The notes: generated from the sequence alone by a model not told the origin. A stretch of DNA of 64,000 bases from Pelecanus crispus (GCF_030463565.1 NC_134643.1:2056001-2120000); one strand, 5' to 3'. Counted from the first letter of the stretch, positions 50,601 to 55,800 are shown. Program-made: numbers and translations.

Positions 50601-50794
50601 CCAGCTCGTCCCCGCGGGGCCGGGCAGCCCCGGCTCTGGAGAAACAGAGGGGCAAAGCCGGCTTGGCCTCTCCTCCCCAGACGAAGGGCGGGATGGAGCC
50701 GCCCGCCCTCCCCGTGGCTCGGTCCCCGCCCGTCCCCCGGGCCCCGCTCACCCGTGCCCGGCCCGCCGGTCTCCTCGTCCCGCCGCTCGCCCAT
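2480..50794 (-). CDS. TASOR2: TASOR2 (FAM208B), complete coding gene, 23 coding exons
   Basis: The gene encodes a TASOR-family nuclear scaffold protein. From known biology, TASOR builds the HUSH complex with MPP8 and periphilin, and the paralogue TASOR2 builds the alternative HUSH2 complex; both act in H3K9me3-linked silencing. Seen here: 23 exons joined by GT-AG sites with every phase matching, 8025 nt in total, giving 2674 residues. Residues about 15-240 resemble the family's pseudo-PARP (DUF3715) region, with motifs such as [24 protein letters not shown] and [14 protein letters not shown]. Residues about 240-395 resemble the SPOC-like region. Residues about 395-2300 are low-complexity and mostly disordered. 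A conserved C-terminal module includes [25 protein letters not shown] itself is shorter (about 1670 residues in human) and human TASOR2 is about 2430, so length and motifs favour TASOR2. Exon joins are my reading from sequence only; no transcript was available. Confidence 0.93.
3012..3193 (-). CDS. TASOR2: TASOR2 coding exon 22
   Basis: 182 nt, [20 protein letters not shown] to [16 protein letters not shown]. The acceptor is CTCTCCCGGCAG and the donor ACAG|GTAAGG. The spare base makes Gly with exon 23. Confidence 0.92.
3710..4325 (-). mobile_element. Endogenous retrovirus LTR, minus orientation, in intron 21
   Basis: Read on the minus strand, this resembles a common avian ERV LTR. It includes a GTATTCCATACC motif, an AATAAA signal (4061-4056), and a C-rich tail ending in CCACCACA. 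It is homologous to the plus-strand LTR at about 4491-5068 (shared GTGTTTTGGCTACTGCTGAGCAG-like section, weakly diverged). Its sense is the same as TASOR2, so its polyadenylation signal could act on TASOR2 pre-mRNA. Confidence 0.75.
4491..5068 (+). mobile_element. Endogenous retrovirus LTR, plus orientation, in intron 21
   Basis: It starts near GTTTTGGCTGGGGTAGAG and ends AAACCACAACA. It contains CTATTAAACCGTC, TTATCTCAACCCACGAG and CATCCCACAGTGGGGGAGTG, sections that recur in avian LTRs of this type. No gag, pol or env lies beside it. Together with the copy at 3710-4325 it forms a head-to-head pair with about 165 bp between. Confidence 0.8.
5939..6041 (-). CDS. TASOR2: TASOR2 coding exon 21
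   Basis: 103 nt, [18 protein letters not shown] to KKLRDV. The acceptor is GCTGTCTCCCCAG and the donor TCAG|GTAAGG. One base from exon 20 makes the leading Gly. Confidence 0.92.
6245..6492 (+). mobile_element. CR1 LINE 3' fragment, intron 20
   Basis: It carries typical CR1 3'-end text: GGGTTGCCCAGAGAGGTAGT, then GGTCAGGTTGGACGGGGCTC, ending CCATTCTATGATTCTATGA. It is 5'-truncated and antisense to TASOR2. Confidence 0.9.
6504..6775 (-). mobile_element. CR1 LINE fragment (diverged), intron 20
   Basis: On the minus strand it resembles the CR1 3' half: a block matching CTGGTGAAGGGAGGGCAAAG, then a section about a lead-in to the tail. It abuts the plus-strand CR1 at 6245-6492, so intron 20 (863 bp) is largely CR1 DNA. 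Confidence 0.55.
6905..7058 (-). CDS. TASOR2: TASOR2 coding exon 20
   Basis: 154 nt. It encodes [20 protein letters not shown] then [20 protein letters not shown]. The FAG(V/I)DS..D....TY.ELF..GGF(V/I)VSD pattern is diagnostic of TASOR family C-termini. The acceptor is CTGCCTCGAACAG and the donor CTGG|GTGAGT. Confidence 0.95.
7603..7728 (-). CDS. TASOR2: TASOR2 coding exon 19
   Basis: 126 nt, 42 whole codons, [16 protein letters not shown] to [16 protein letters not shown]. It opens the conserved C-terminal module of TASOR proteins. The acceptor is TTTCTGTTTCAG and the donor AAT|GTAAGA. Confidence 0.93.
7767..8025 (+). mobile_element. CR1 composite 3' end (two tails with a spacer), intron 18
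   Basis: A first CR1 tail (GACTGATGATCTCAGAGATC) runs into a spacer (AATAATCCAGCCACCAAACC, GATGAAATTAATTATGACTC) and then a second CR1 tail ending CATTCTATGATTCT. The same order occurs at about 25019, 34205 and 47223. Confidence 0.85.
8446..8704 (+). mobile_element. CR1 LINE 3' fragment, simple type, intron 18
   Basis: A single-tail CR1 end: GTGATAGGACAAGAAGAAAC, a body with GGTGGAGTCACCATCCCTGG, and a tail ending AATGATTCTATGA. It lacks the spacer seen in the composite copies. Confidence 0.88.
8879..12475 (-). CDS. TASOR2: TASOR2 coding exon 18, giant 3.6 kb exon
   Basis: 3597 nt, 1199 whole codons, residues about 1230-2428. Most is acidic, Ser/Gly/Pro-rich and without a visible fold; one run is [20 protein letters not shown]. 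The last quarter is family-conserved: [20 protein letters not shown], then [49 protein letters not shown], and finally [18 protein letters not shown]. The acceptor is TTGTGTTGTTTCAG and the donor AAG|GTAACA. The gene is often marked by one such giant exon. Confidence 0.94.
12476..13858 (-). other. TASOR2 intron 17, no recognised element
   Basis: 1383 bp of unique sequence between the giant exon 18 and exon 17. I see no CR1, LTR or second gene in it. Confidence 0.6.
13859..14393 (-). CDS. TASOR2: TASOR2 coding exon 17
   Basis: 535 nt, residues about 1051-1229. It starts with [20 protein letters not shown] and [11 protein letters not shown], then becomes acidic and serine-rich (for example [13 protein letters not shown]). 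The acceptor is TTTTCCTTCCAG and the donor GCG|GTAAGA. Confidence 0.93.
14640..14842 (-). mobile_element. CR1 LINE 3' fragment, intron 16
   Basis: Read on the minus strand, a CR1 tail and part of its body, truncated about 200 bp from the end. It is joined directly to another CR1 at 14844, so one may have inserted into or beside the other. Confidence 0.85.
14844..15391 (-). mobile_element. CR1 LINE fragment, deleted-composite type, intron 16
   Basis: Sense to TASOR2. It encodes a broken piece of the CR1 reverse-transcriptase C-terminus (minus frames with [20 protein letters not shown] and [20 protein letters not shown]). At about 14930-14965 it has the CTAGTCTACCCTTGATTGG join shared with the copy at 58722-59458. 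With 14640-14842 it fills most of the 1164 bp intron. Confidence 0.9.
15558..16485 (-). CDS. TASOR2: TASOR2 coding exon 16
   Basis: 928 nt, residues about 742-1050. The first two-thirds are Ser/Pro/Lys-rich. It ends with a conserved block, [20 protein letters not shown] then [12 protein letters not shown], which continues into exon 17 as [20 protein letters not shown]. The same arrangement is found in TASOR. The acceptor is TTTCTCACGCAG and the donor CATGG|GTAAGT. Confidence 0.93.
16486..19729 (-). other. TASOR2 introns 14 and 15 (exon 15 lies between), unique DNA
   Basis: Intron 15 is 16486-18255 and intron 14 is 18493-19729. Exon 15 (18256-18492) is annotated separately. I see no CR1 or LTR in either intron and no other gene. 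Confidence 0.6.
18256..18492 (-). CDS. TASOR2: TASOR2 coding exon 15
   Basis: 237 nt, residues about 663-741. A lysine-rich, disordered segment: [20 protein letters not shown] and later [20 protein letters not shown]. The acceptor is CCTTGTCCCAG and the donor GGTG|GTAAGA. No domain is visible. Confidence 0.88.
19730..20530 (-). CDS. TASOR2: TASOR2 coding exon 14
   Basis: 801 nt, residues about 396-662. It begins [17 protein letters not shown] and includes the stretch [20 protein letters not shown]. Near its end, [17 protein letters not shown] is a basic, NLS-like cluster. The acceptor is CCTTTTGCAG and the donor AGAG|GTAAGT. Confidence 0.92.
23470..24331 (-). mobile_element. CR1 LINE fragment with reverse-transcriptase remnant, intron 13
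   Basis: About 860 bp, sense to TASOR2, with a 3' tail at 23470. Two minus-strand frames carry the CR1 RT C-terminus ([20 protein letters not shown], then [20 protein letters not shown] and [20 protein letters not shown]). They overlap in different frames, so the ORF is frameshifted. The element is 5'-truncated and cannot be active. Confidence 0.92.
25019..25993 (-). mobile_element. CR1 LINE, composite 3' end, with reverse-transcriptase remnant, intron 13
   Basis: About 975 bp, sense to TASOR2. The 3' end is the two-tail composite with the spacer (25019-25245). The body encodes CR1 RT C-terminal residues ([19 protein letters not shown], then LSMSQQ-like and [20 protein letters not shown]). 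The RT frame is in phase with TASOR2 exon 13 upstream. Confidence 0.92.
26178..26252 (-). CDS. TASOR2: TASOR2 coding exon 13
   Basis: Residues 371-395, [20 protein letters not shown] then SVCLR. The donor GAGAG|GTAGGG is weaker than its neighbours. If it is not used, the frame stays open into intron 13 and a CR1 element. Confidence 0.9.
26365..26437 (-). CDS. TASOR2: TASOR2 coding exon 12
   Basis: Residues 347-370, [19 protein letters not shown] to ARDD. The acceptor is TTTGTTATAG and the donor GATG|GTAAGA. The hydrophobic LLLLTSSAL strand is conserved in the family. Confidence 0.92.
27985..28137 (-). mobile_element. LTR-like fragment, left arm of an inverted pair, intron 11
   Basis: On the minus strand it contains GATAAAAGACAGTTTAATCA and ends GGGATCCGTGACA. 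It matches the plus-strand arm at 28812-28957 at roughly four of five bases by eye. The text fits an LTR 3' portion with a polyadenylation-like signal. Confidence 0.55.
28138..28811 (+). mobile_element. CR1 LINE fragment between two LTR-like arms, intron 11
   Basis: Plus orientation, antisense to TASOR2. A single plus frame of 242 codons covers much of it ([40 protein letters not shown]), so this RT tail is the least disrupted here. It ends AGCATTCTATGATTCTATG. Confidence 0.9.
28812..28957 (+). mobile_element. LTR-like fragment, right arm of an inverted pair, intron 11
   Basis: Contains CCAATAAAAGATAGTTTAAT and ends GGGGATCCACAACA. It is the inverted partner of 27985-28137, with the CR1 lying between them. 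Confidence 0.55.
29926..30029 (-). CDS. TASOR2: TASOR2 coding exon 11
   Basis: Residues about 312-346, [19 protein letters not shown] to ENLKEKDL. Phase selects the acceptor TTTGTCTGCAG at 30031-30030 over the nearby TGCTTTCAG, which would break the frame. A CR1 tail lies only about 37 bp upstream of this acceptor. Confidence 0.9.
30067..30372 (-). mobile_element. CR1 LINE 3' fragment next to the exon 11 acceptor
   Basis: Sense to TASOR2, about 305 bp, tail at 30067. It belongs to the same group as the copies at 23470 and 28138 (GGGTTGGAAGGGATCTTTAG read on the plus strand). It lies just upstream of exon 11. Confidence 0.92.
31941..32041 (-). CDS. TASOR2: TASOR2 coding exon 10
   Basis: Residues about 279-311, [20 protein letters not shown] then [13 protein letters not shown]. 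The acceptor is ATCCCCACAG and the donor GAAG|GTGAGT. Confidence 0.92.
32787..32886 (-). CDS. TASOR2: TASOR2 coding exon 9
   Basis: Residues about 245-278. It encodes [18 protein letters not shown] and [14 protein letters not shown]. The acceptor is CCCTTTCGCCTGTAG and the donor CAGCT|GTAAGT. It begins the SPOC-like region. Confidence 0.9.
32986..33005 (-). CDS. TASOR2: TASOR2 coding exon 8, a 20-nt micro-exon
   Basis: A 20-base exon between TTTTCTCTAG and GTAGGA. It completes Leu with exon 7, encodes PELNHK, and leaves G to make Ala with exon 9. Without it, exons 7 and 9 are out of phase (2 spare bases meeting 2 leading bases). The resulting reading [19 protein letters not shown] fits the family at this point. 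Confidence 0.82.
33105..33229 (-). CDS. TASOR2: TASOR2 coding exon 7
   Basis: Residues 197-238, [10 protein letters not shown] to [16 protein letters not shown]. The acceptor is TTCTCACCCCAG and the donor CCT|GTAAGC. The two spare bases need one base from exon 8; joining directly to exon 9 breaks the frame. Confidence 0.92.
33358..33495 (-). CDS. TASOR2: TASOR2 coding exon 6
   Basis: Residues 151-196, 46 whole codons, [20 protein letters not shown] to CQAFEQSQ. The motif [14 protein letters not shown] is shared by TASOR and TASOR2. The acceptor is TTCTGGCACAG and the donor CAG|GTAGAG. Confidence 0.95.
33936..34470 (+). mobile_element. CR1 LINE, composite 3' end, intron 5
   Basis: About 535 bp, antisense to TASOR2, with a CR1 body (GGTGGGTGCTGGTCTCTTCT), first tail, spacer (AATATAATCCAGCCACCAAG, GATGAAATTAATTATTACTC), and second tail ending AATGATTCTATGATTCT. 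This is the clearest full-length example of the composite end. Confidence 0.92.
34688..34779 (-). CDS. TASOR2: TASOR2 coding exon 5
   Basis: Residues 120-150. It encodes [19 protein letters not shown] followed by [12 protein letters not shown]. The acceptor is TTGTTTTCACAG and the donor AAG|GTAAAA. This is the best-conserved block of the pseudo-PARP region. Confidence 0.95.
36177..36249 (-). CDS. TASOR2: TASOR2 coding exon 4
   Basis: Residues 96-119, [11 protein letters not shown] to STLGDPAK. The donor AAAG|GTAAGA leaves one base that joins exon 5. The STLGDPAKG motif is a hallmark of the TASOR/TASOR2 pseudo-PARP fold. Confidence 0.92.
37853..37948 (-). CDS. TASOR2: TASOR2 coding exon 3
   Basis: Residues 64-95, 32 whole codons. 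The acceptor is CTTCTGCAG and the donor GAG|GTAACC. It encodes a segment ending [15 protein letters not shown], which continues directly into exon 4. Confidence 0.9.
39439..39584 (-). CDS. TASOR2: TASOR2 coding exon 2
   Basis: Residues 15-63. It opens after a good acceptor (TTTCTTCCTCCAG) and ends before GTAAGG. It encodes [20 protein letters not shown] and then [17 protein letters not shown]. This is the helix-rich start of the TASOR pseudo-PARP region. Confidence 0.9.
41530..41665 (-). mobile_element. Possible very old CR1 remnant, intron 1
   Basis: The plus-strand text GACCAGCCTAAACAAGCCCA followed by GCTCCCTCAACCACTCTTTA resembles the inverse of the CR1 block that reads CTGAGAGAGTTGGGGTTGTT in younger copies. 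The match is short and weak. Confidence 0.35.
42384..42420 (+). promoter_or_regulatory. Two IRF-type motifs in intron 1
   Basis: GAAAGCGAAAG (42384-42394) and AAAAGTGAAA (42411-42420) fit or nearly fit the IRF core GAAANNGAAA, 17 bp apart. Such pairs occur by chance, so function is unproven. Confidence 0.3.
43722..44575 (+). mobile_element. Probable solo LTR of an endogenous retrovirus, intron 1
   Basis: It has LTR-like order: a start near TGTGTTAGAAATTATTATG, a TATA box (GGTATAAAAAG, about 44078), and an AATAAAG polyadenylation-like signal (about 44481) followed by a GT-rich part. A/T-rich microsatellite sequence fills 44370-44460. No internal retroviral gene is next to it. The exact ends and target duplication were not resolved. 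Confidence 0.5.
44678..44722. repeat. Short tandem AAGCCAAA-like repeat
   Basis: Several AAGCCAAA / GAGCCAAA units in about 45 bp, slightly irregular. Confidence 0.6.
46950..47215 (+). mobile_element. Old, diverged CR1 fragment, intron 1
   Basis: GGGGAAACACCTCAAGTTGC and the following AGGTTCAGACTGGACGAGAG keep the CR1 3' order, but with many differences. It ends where the minus-strand CR1 begins. Confidence 0.65.
47223..47670 (-). mobile_element. CR1 LINE, composite 3' end, intron 1
   Basis: Sense to TASOR2, about 450 bp. The composite tail has the same spacer as the copies at 7767, 25019 and 33936, and the body is very like that at 33936. It abuts the older plus-strand CR1. Confidence 0.92.
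50752..50794 (-). CDS. TASOR2: TASOR2 coding exon 1 (start codon)
   Basis: Residues 1-14, beginning [14 protein letters not shown], inside a CpG island. The exon ends ACGG followed by GTGAGC. The one spare base joins GT of exon 2 to make Gly. This ATG was chosen because it is the only in-frame start whose exon has a donor of the right phase for exon 2. Confidence 0.85.
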
Positions 50795-50913
50795 GGCCGA
50801 GGCCCCCTCCTCGCCGTTCCCCGCCGCGCCGGCCCCCTCACGCCGCCCGCATGCCGCCCCGCCCGGCCCTCGGCGCGGCTCCGCTCCCGGCGGGGCCCCG
50901 GGAGGGCGCGGCG

Positions 50914-50993
50914 CTACCGGGCCGGGCGGGCCGGCGGGCTCAGGCGGCGCGGGGCGGCATGCGGGGCGGGCGCGCTGCGGGCCGCCGCCATTC
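50914..50993 (-). other. Candidate upstream ORF in the TASOR2 5' region
   Basis: An ATG at 50993 opens a 25-codon frame (MAAARSAPAPHAAPRRLSPP and so on) ending TAG at 50914, before the main ATG. It is relevant only if transcription starts upstream of 50993, which is not known. Confidence 0.35.
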
Positions 50994-51094
50994 GCCGGCC
51001 CCAGGAAGTGAAAAGGGCGCTGCGGAGGGGACGGGGCTGGGCGGGAAGGCAGAGCCGGGGCCGGGGCCCGGCGGCGGTAGCGGGGAAAAAAACA

Positions 51095-51110
51095 GAAAGT
51101 GAAAACTGAA
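51095..51110 (+). promoter_or_regulatory. ISRE/IRF-like element in the TASOR2 promoter
   Basis: GAAAGTGAAAACTGAA contains GAAANNGAAA, and a third near-core GAAAACTGAA. It lies about 300 bp upstream of the ATG. ETS-like CCGGAAAG follows at 51111. Function is inferred from the motif only. Confidence 0.6.
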
Positions 51111-51229
51111 CCGGAAAGAGAGGGCGGCCGCGGCTTTCCTCTTCCCGCGAGTCACCGGCCCTCGGCGGCCCTGCCCGCCGTCCTCTCAGCGCCCTCTCCC
51201 TCATCCTTCACCTCCTGTCCCGGCCCCCT

Positions 51230-52210
51230 TCCCTCGCCTCGCTCTTTCCCTCTTGGGCTGGGCCTTCCCTCAGCCCCTTCCCTGCTCCCCTCGGCGCCTG
51301 GCTTCAGCTCTCCCCTCCGCCCCTTCCCTCGTCCCCTCAGTCTTCAGCCCTGGGCCCCGTCCCTCACCTCAGTCCTTCCCCTGGCCCCTCAGTGCCTTCC
51401 CCCCATGCCTTGTTTTGGACCTTCCCTCATCCCCTTCCCTCATCCCCTTCCCTCATCCCCTCACATCATGCCCTGGACCCCATCCCTCACCTCAGTCCTT
51501 CTCCCGGCGCCTTGTTTTGGTCCTTCCCTCAGTCCCTCAACCCCTTCCCTCATCCCCTCACATCATGCCCTGGGCCCCTTCCCTCACCTTGGTCCTTCCC
51601 TCTGTCCCTCAACCCCTTCCCTCATCCCCTCACATCATGCCCTGGGCCCCATCCCTCACCTCGGTCCTTCCCCTGGCCCCTCAGTGCCTTCCCCCCATGC
51701 CTTGTTTTGGACCTTCCCTCAGTCCCTCAACCCCTTTCCTCATCTCCTTCCTTCATCCCCTCACATCGTGCCCTTGGGCCCCTTCCATCACCTCAGTCCT
51801 TCCCCCTCAGTGCCTTCCCTCAGCCCTTTGGTTTGGACCTTCCCTCAGTCCTTCAACCCCTTTCCTCATCCCCTCAACCCCTCACATCATGCCCTGGGCC
51901 CCTTCTCTTCCGTTCTTCCCCCGGCCCCTCAGTGCCTTCCCCCCACACCTTGTTTTGGACCTTCCCTCACTCCTTCAACCCCTTTCCTCATCCCCTTCCC
52001 TCATCCCCTCACATCATGCCCTGGGCCCCTTCCCTCACCTCGGTCCTTCCCTCAGCCCCTTCCTTTGGCTTTTCCCTCAGCCCCTTCCTTCCCTCAGGGC
52101 CTTCCCCCATCTTCCTTTAGCCCCTCTGGCCCCTTCCCTCATCTCCTCATCCCCTTTCTGTGGCCTCAGCACCTCCCTTCACCCCTCGGCCCCATCCCTG
52201 TCCCCCTCCC
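51230..52210. repeat. C/T-rich minisatellite next to the TASOR2 promoter
   Basis: Nearly 1 kb of tandem, imperfect units. A recurring section is CCCTTCCCTCATCCCCTCAC then ATCATGCCCTGGGCCCC, then CTTCCCTCACCTCGGTCCTT, with interspersed CTTGTTTTGGACCTTCCCTC. It leaves all three plus frames open (the longest 405 codons, Pro/Ser/Leu-rich), which reflects base composition. Confidence 0.9.
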
Positions 52211-52571
52211 AGGTACCCCCGGGACCCCTCGTAGGGTGGCTCCAGGCCCCACTTCATGGCAGCAGTGCTGGGGAAGCAGCCCCTGTGCAGTGGGGTTAAT
52301 GGGTCACCCCTTTTAAATAGGATTTTCCCTGGGATGTTAAAAAATGCCCGGTCCCACCCAGATACTCTGGGGTTCGTTCCTCTGTTGAAAACACGGAAGC
52401 GCGTGGCCTGGGGGTGGATTTGCTTCAGGATTGAGGGCGATAAATGAACGTTTAAGCAGAAAAAGTAGATAAATAATCCAGTTTCCTTCCACCACCTGTC
52501 TAGATCACCTGGGACCTGTCTAGATCACCCCGGCAGGGAGATGGTTTGTCACTCGAGTAGCTGCAGGTAAA

Positions 52572-52795
52572 CCACTCGACCAGGTTGCTCAAAGCCCCGT
52601 CCAACCTGACCTTGAATACTTCCAGTGATGGGGCATCCACAGCTTCAGTGTCTCACCACCCTCACCGCAAAACACGTCTTCCTTATGTCCAGTCTAAACC
52701 CACCCTCTTCCAGTTTAAAAACCGTCACCCTTTGTCCTGTCCCTACAGGCCTGGTAAAAAGTCTTATTTCCGTCTCTTATAAGCTCCCTTTATAT
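52572..52795 (-). mobile_element. CR1 LINE 3' fragment, intergenic
   Basis: The plus strand reads CCAACCTGACCTTGAATACT and GTCCTGTCCCTACAGGCCTG, the reverse of a CR1 3' body. It lacks its own terminal tail. Confidence 0.8.
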
Positions 52796-52803
52796 ACTGA
52801 ATA

Positions 52804-52850
52804 TAGAATCATAGAATCATTTAGGTTGGAAAAGACTTTTAAGATACTGA
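52804..52850 (-). mobile_element. CR1 3' tail scrap
   Basis: ATAGAATCATAGAATCATTT then AGGTTGGAAAAGACTTTTAA is the last 45 bp or so of a CR1 tail, separate in type from the body beside it. Confidence 0.7.
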
Positions 52851-55800
52851 TTAGATTGTAGCTTTCTAGCTGCACAATGACTTCCAGCTCCTCCTTCTCA
52901 CCCATGCTGTGTGCATTGGTATAGAGGCACTTCAGGTGGGCATTTCAGGACCGTGACACCTTTTTAGAGGAACGTGCCCGAATTCCTCTGAGGCATTTCA
53001 CAGCTGGTTGGTTCCTGATGCATCAACAGCCCCTGGCTCTTCTCTGTTGCTTGAAACTCCATCCCCCTTTCCCACTAAGTCTATTTTAAAGCTCTCCATA
53101 AAGTCTGGCCAGTTTGTTGGTGAAAAATCTCTTGCCCATTTGTGTCCTCCTTCCTAAACCAATTCCCCTGACTGGGAGGACAGAGGAGAACACCGCCTAT
53201 GCTCCAGATCCTTTTAATGTTGCTCCAAGGGACGTACAGTCTCTTTTGATGGTGCTGAGTTCCCTTGTCGCAGTATCGTTGGACGCTAAGTGGAACAGTA
53301 AGAACGGATGATAATTTTTAGGGTTCACCAGGCTCGGCAGCATCTCGAGGACATCGCGAATGCAGCAAATAGTCAATGTTGCAATAGACGTTGGAGCAGG
53401 GAACGGGGTGATCTGGGCTTGCCCAACCTCTTATGCAAGCGGTTGTGTGAATGCAGTGTGCCAAATTATGGGTCTAACATTTGTGTTGCATGAATGCCCT
53501 TTTGGCCATGCCGGGCAACGAGTCTGGTGGGTGCATGGAGGGGAGCCCACCTGGGATTTCAAGTACTTTCAGCAATGAGCTGTGGCTGACGGTTTGACCG
53601 GAGATCCGTGCTGCTGTGTCCGCACAGCAATGTGCATCGTGGACGCTCTGTGCTGTCACCCAGCCGAGCGAATAAGTTTATGGAGAGGCTGATTCCCGAT
53701 CCTTGCTGGTGTTTGCACAGCCCATTTGGGTGTCTCTGTACTCGGCTCCCCAGTGCCCAGGCTCTGGTTTAGCTCTGCTGACCCAGTCCGGTGTATTTTC
53801 GCATGCTGGGGTAGTCATAGCCTTTGCAGGAATGATTGAGAAATGAAGGAAAACAGGAGAAAGAATAAAGTGACAATGATGTGACAGCTCACTAATAAGT
53901 CACTTATTACTCAAAGCAATGCTTCAGGTCAGTAATGCTTCCAGTCATGCCATTACAGATATTTCACCCATACTAAGCATTTGCTACTGCAGTAGCAGAG
54001 AGTACAAAGTGCTACTACCCAGTGAAAAAACAAAGGCATGGGGAAGACTAGGTGATTCTTCTGGTGTCCTACAGTCAGTAAGGGCAGCGTCCATGGAAGT
54101 CTTGTGCTTTGACCGTGTAGCAGCATTATCTCCGATTTGCCAGATCAACTGATTTTTCTAGCTCCTGCTGATATATCAGACTGGAATTCTTGCTGGTGTC
54201 CTAGAGGCAGCTAGCCTAGGAGTAAGAAAAAGGGCTTTCTGTGTTCCCATGCCGTAGTACTCAGGTGAGGTGAGACAGAAATATCTTTGGGGGGTCAGTG
54301 TCCCCGCTTGCCCCGTGAGGGTGTAAGATGAACAGCCCCGTGTAACCGTGTGCCTTGTCCTAGGAGACAGGAGAAGGGCTCTGAGCTTCTGCAGCAGCTA
54401 CAAGGAAGAGCAGATCCGCAGTCAGAGCACCTGGATTTCCACCTTGAATGTGGCCGTTCAGCCACCGCCGCAATGAAACACGAGTATTTTAGTATTAGGA
54501 ATTATTTCTGATGAGGAATTGTGGGATTTCTGGTGAGAGCTCCTTTCTCAATGATCTATTCTCATTTAATCTATTAGAAAAACAAGGAATTTGAGGGAAT
54601 TTTATCATCGTTTTTCTGGGGAGAGTAACTGGAGCCTCTGGAGGTCAGACCGTTTCTAACTGGAGTTTCTGTGCTGCTGTTTGGTGCCTCAGTGCCTTTT
54701 TGGGCGATGGCACGTGTGGTCTGTGCAAGAGGAGAGCCCATGCTCTAACTGTGGTGGGGACCTAGTTCCTGGCAATACACTATTTTGGCTTCTTTGAAAG
54801 AATGACTCATAAAGTTCTGGCATACTTGCAAGTCTGAAATAAAGAAGTAGTCATCTGAACTTCTATTTCCTCTTCTATTCAGGGAAAAATGAATGATGCC
54901 TGCAGATGCCATCAGTCACTCCGTGAAAGAAAATAGTTGCAATGAAATGAGTCAACTGGGAGGTGAAAGCAGCAGTTCCTGAAAATGACAGTGTCCTGCT
55001 GAAAGACAATACACGATAAAGCAAATAATTAGATTTGAAATCGTTATTGACTGTGTGGGGCAGCATCAGGAGTCCCAGCTGCTGTGTAAAGTGTACAAAC
55101 ACAGCCTGCAAACACTGGATGGCATAGGACCTGCGAGCTCCCCTGCCTTTTCCTGCCATGTGTGAATCATGGGACAGCAGATGACACAGAAATATGTGGA
55201 AACCCTGAGCTTCTCTTTGATTTTCTCCTATTTCTTTATAATATGTGGTATGAGAGATTGGTTTGTTTTTTGCTTGGTTTCCTAAGGAAACAAGGCTTGT
55301 GATCGTACTATTTCTGTCTGTCTGTCTCTCCCATTAACTTTTGAAGCCATTAACCAGTTTCAGCCAAATTTGACAGCAAGGCAGTGGTTTCACAGACTGG
55401 TTTCTTCAATTTTCTAGAAAATCAGTGGTCTGCTGGAGGACCCTCTTCCTCTCCTGCTCGTGAGAACATCCAAAGGCTGAACTGTCCCCCACAGCAAGTT
55501 GCTGTGGAAGGAGTCCAGATGGGAGGAGGTCACCAGTGGTTCAAGGTAATTCTGAATAAATGTTTGCATTTGCGTAGACCTCAAAGCCAAATCATGAACC
55601 CCATGGCTGGCTGATGCCCAGCGTGACTGTTGTTTCATTGGCATGGCTGTCGGGACAGATTAAAGAAGGTCTAAAAGGTAAAATGCAAGCATGTGGAAAT
55701 ATCAGGGGTGCCTTTTGGGAGGGTGCTGAAAACCCCGGTGTTCTGCTGCTGCTGAGATTTTGGACAGACGCGTCCAGACGGGAGAGGGGCAACTGCAGAA

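Larger units (their letters stand above)
39585..50751 (-). other. TASOR2 intron 1, 11 kb
   Basis: It separates the CpG-island exon 1 from exon 2. It contains a possible solo LTR (43722-44575), an old CR1 (46950-47215), a composite CR1 (47223-47670) and a possible old CR1 remnant (41530-41665). The rest looks unique, with A/T-rich microsatellite stretches near 44380-44450. Confidence 0.7.
50500..51200 (-). promoter_or_regulatory. TASOR2: TASOR2 CpG-island promoter and 5' UTR
   Basis: Dense CpG and G/C-rich sequence across the exon 1 ATG and several hundred bases upstream. It holds an ISRE-like element (51095-51110), a GGAAGTGAAA ETS/IRF-type element (51004-51013) and a YY1-like ATGGCGGC (minus strand, about 50993-50986). 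The transcription start is not resolved. Plus-strand ORFs here are composition artefacts. Confidence 0.8.

Noticed and set aside
50168-51109. Several overlapping ORFs of 100-240 codons on both strands in the TASOR2 CpG island
   Set aside because: High G/C with few stops. Only the 43-nt exon 1 segment has a splice donor and a matching phase.
3210-51200. tRNA, rRNA or snoRNA genes in the introns
   Set aside because: I looked for cloverleaf, C/D-box and H/ACA patterns by eye and found none I could support. A covariance-model search would be needed to exclude them.
51099-52316. A 405-codon plus ORF rich in Pro, Ser and Leu, with two other long plus frames over the same DNA
   Set aside because: All three plus frames are open together because the DNA is a C/T-rich tandem repeat. 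The text is repeat-like and matches no protein family.
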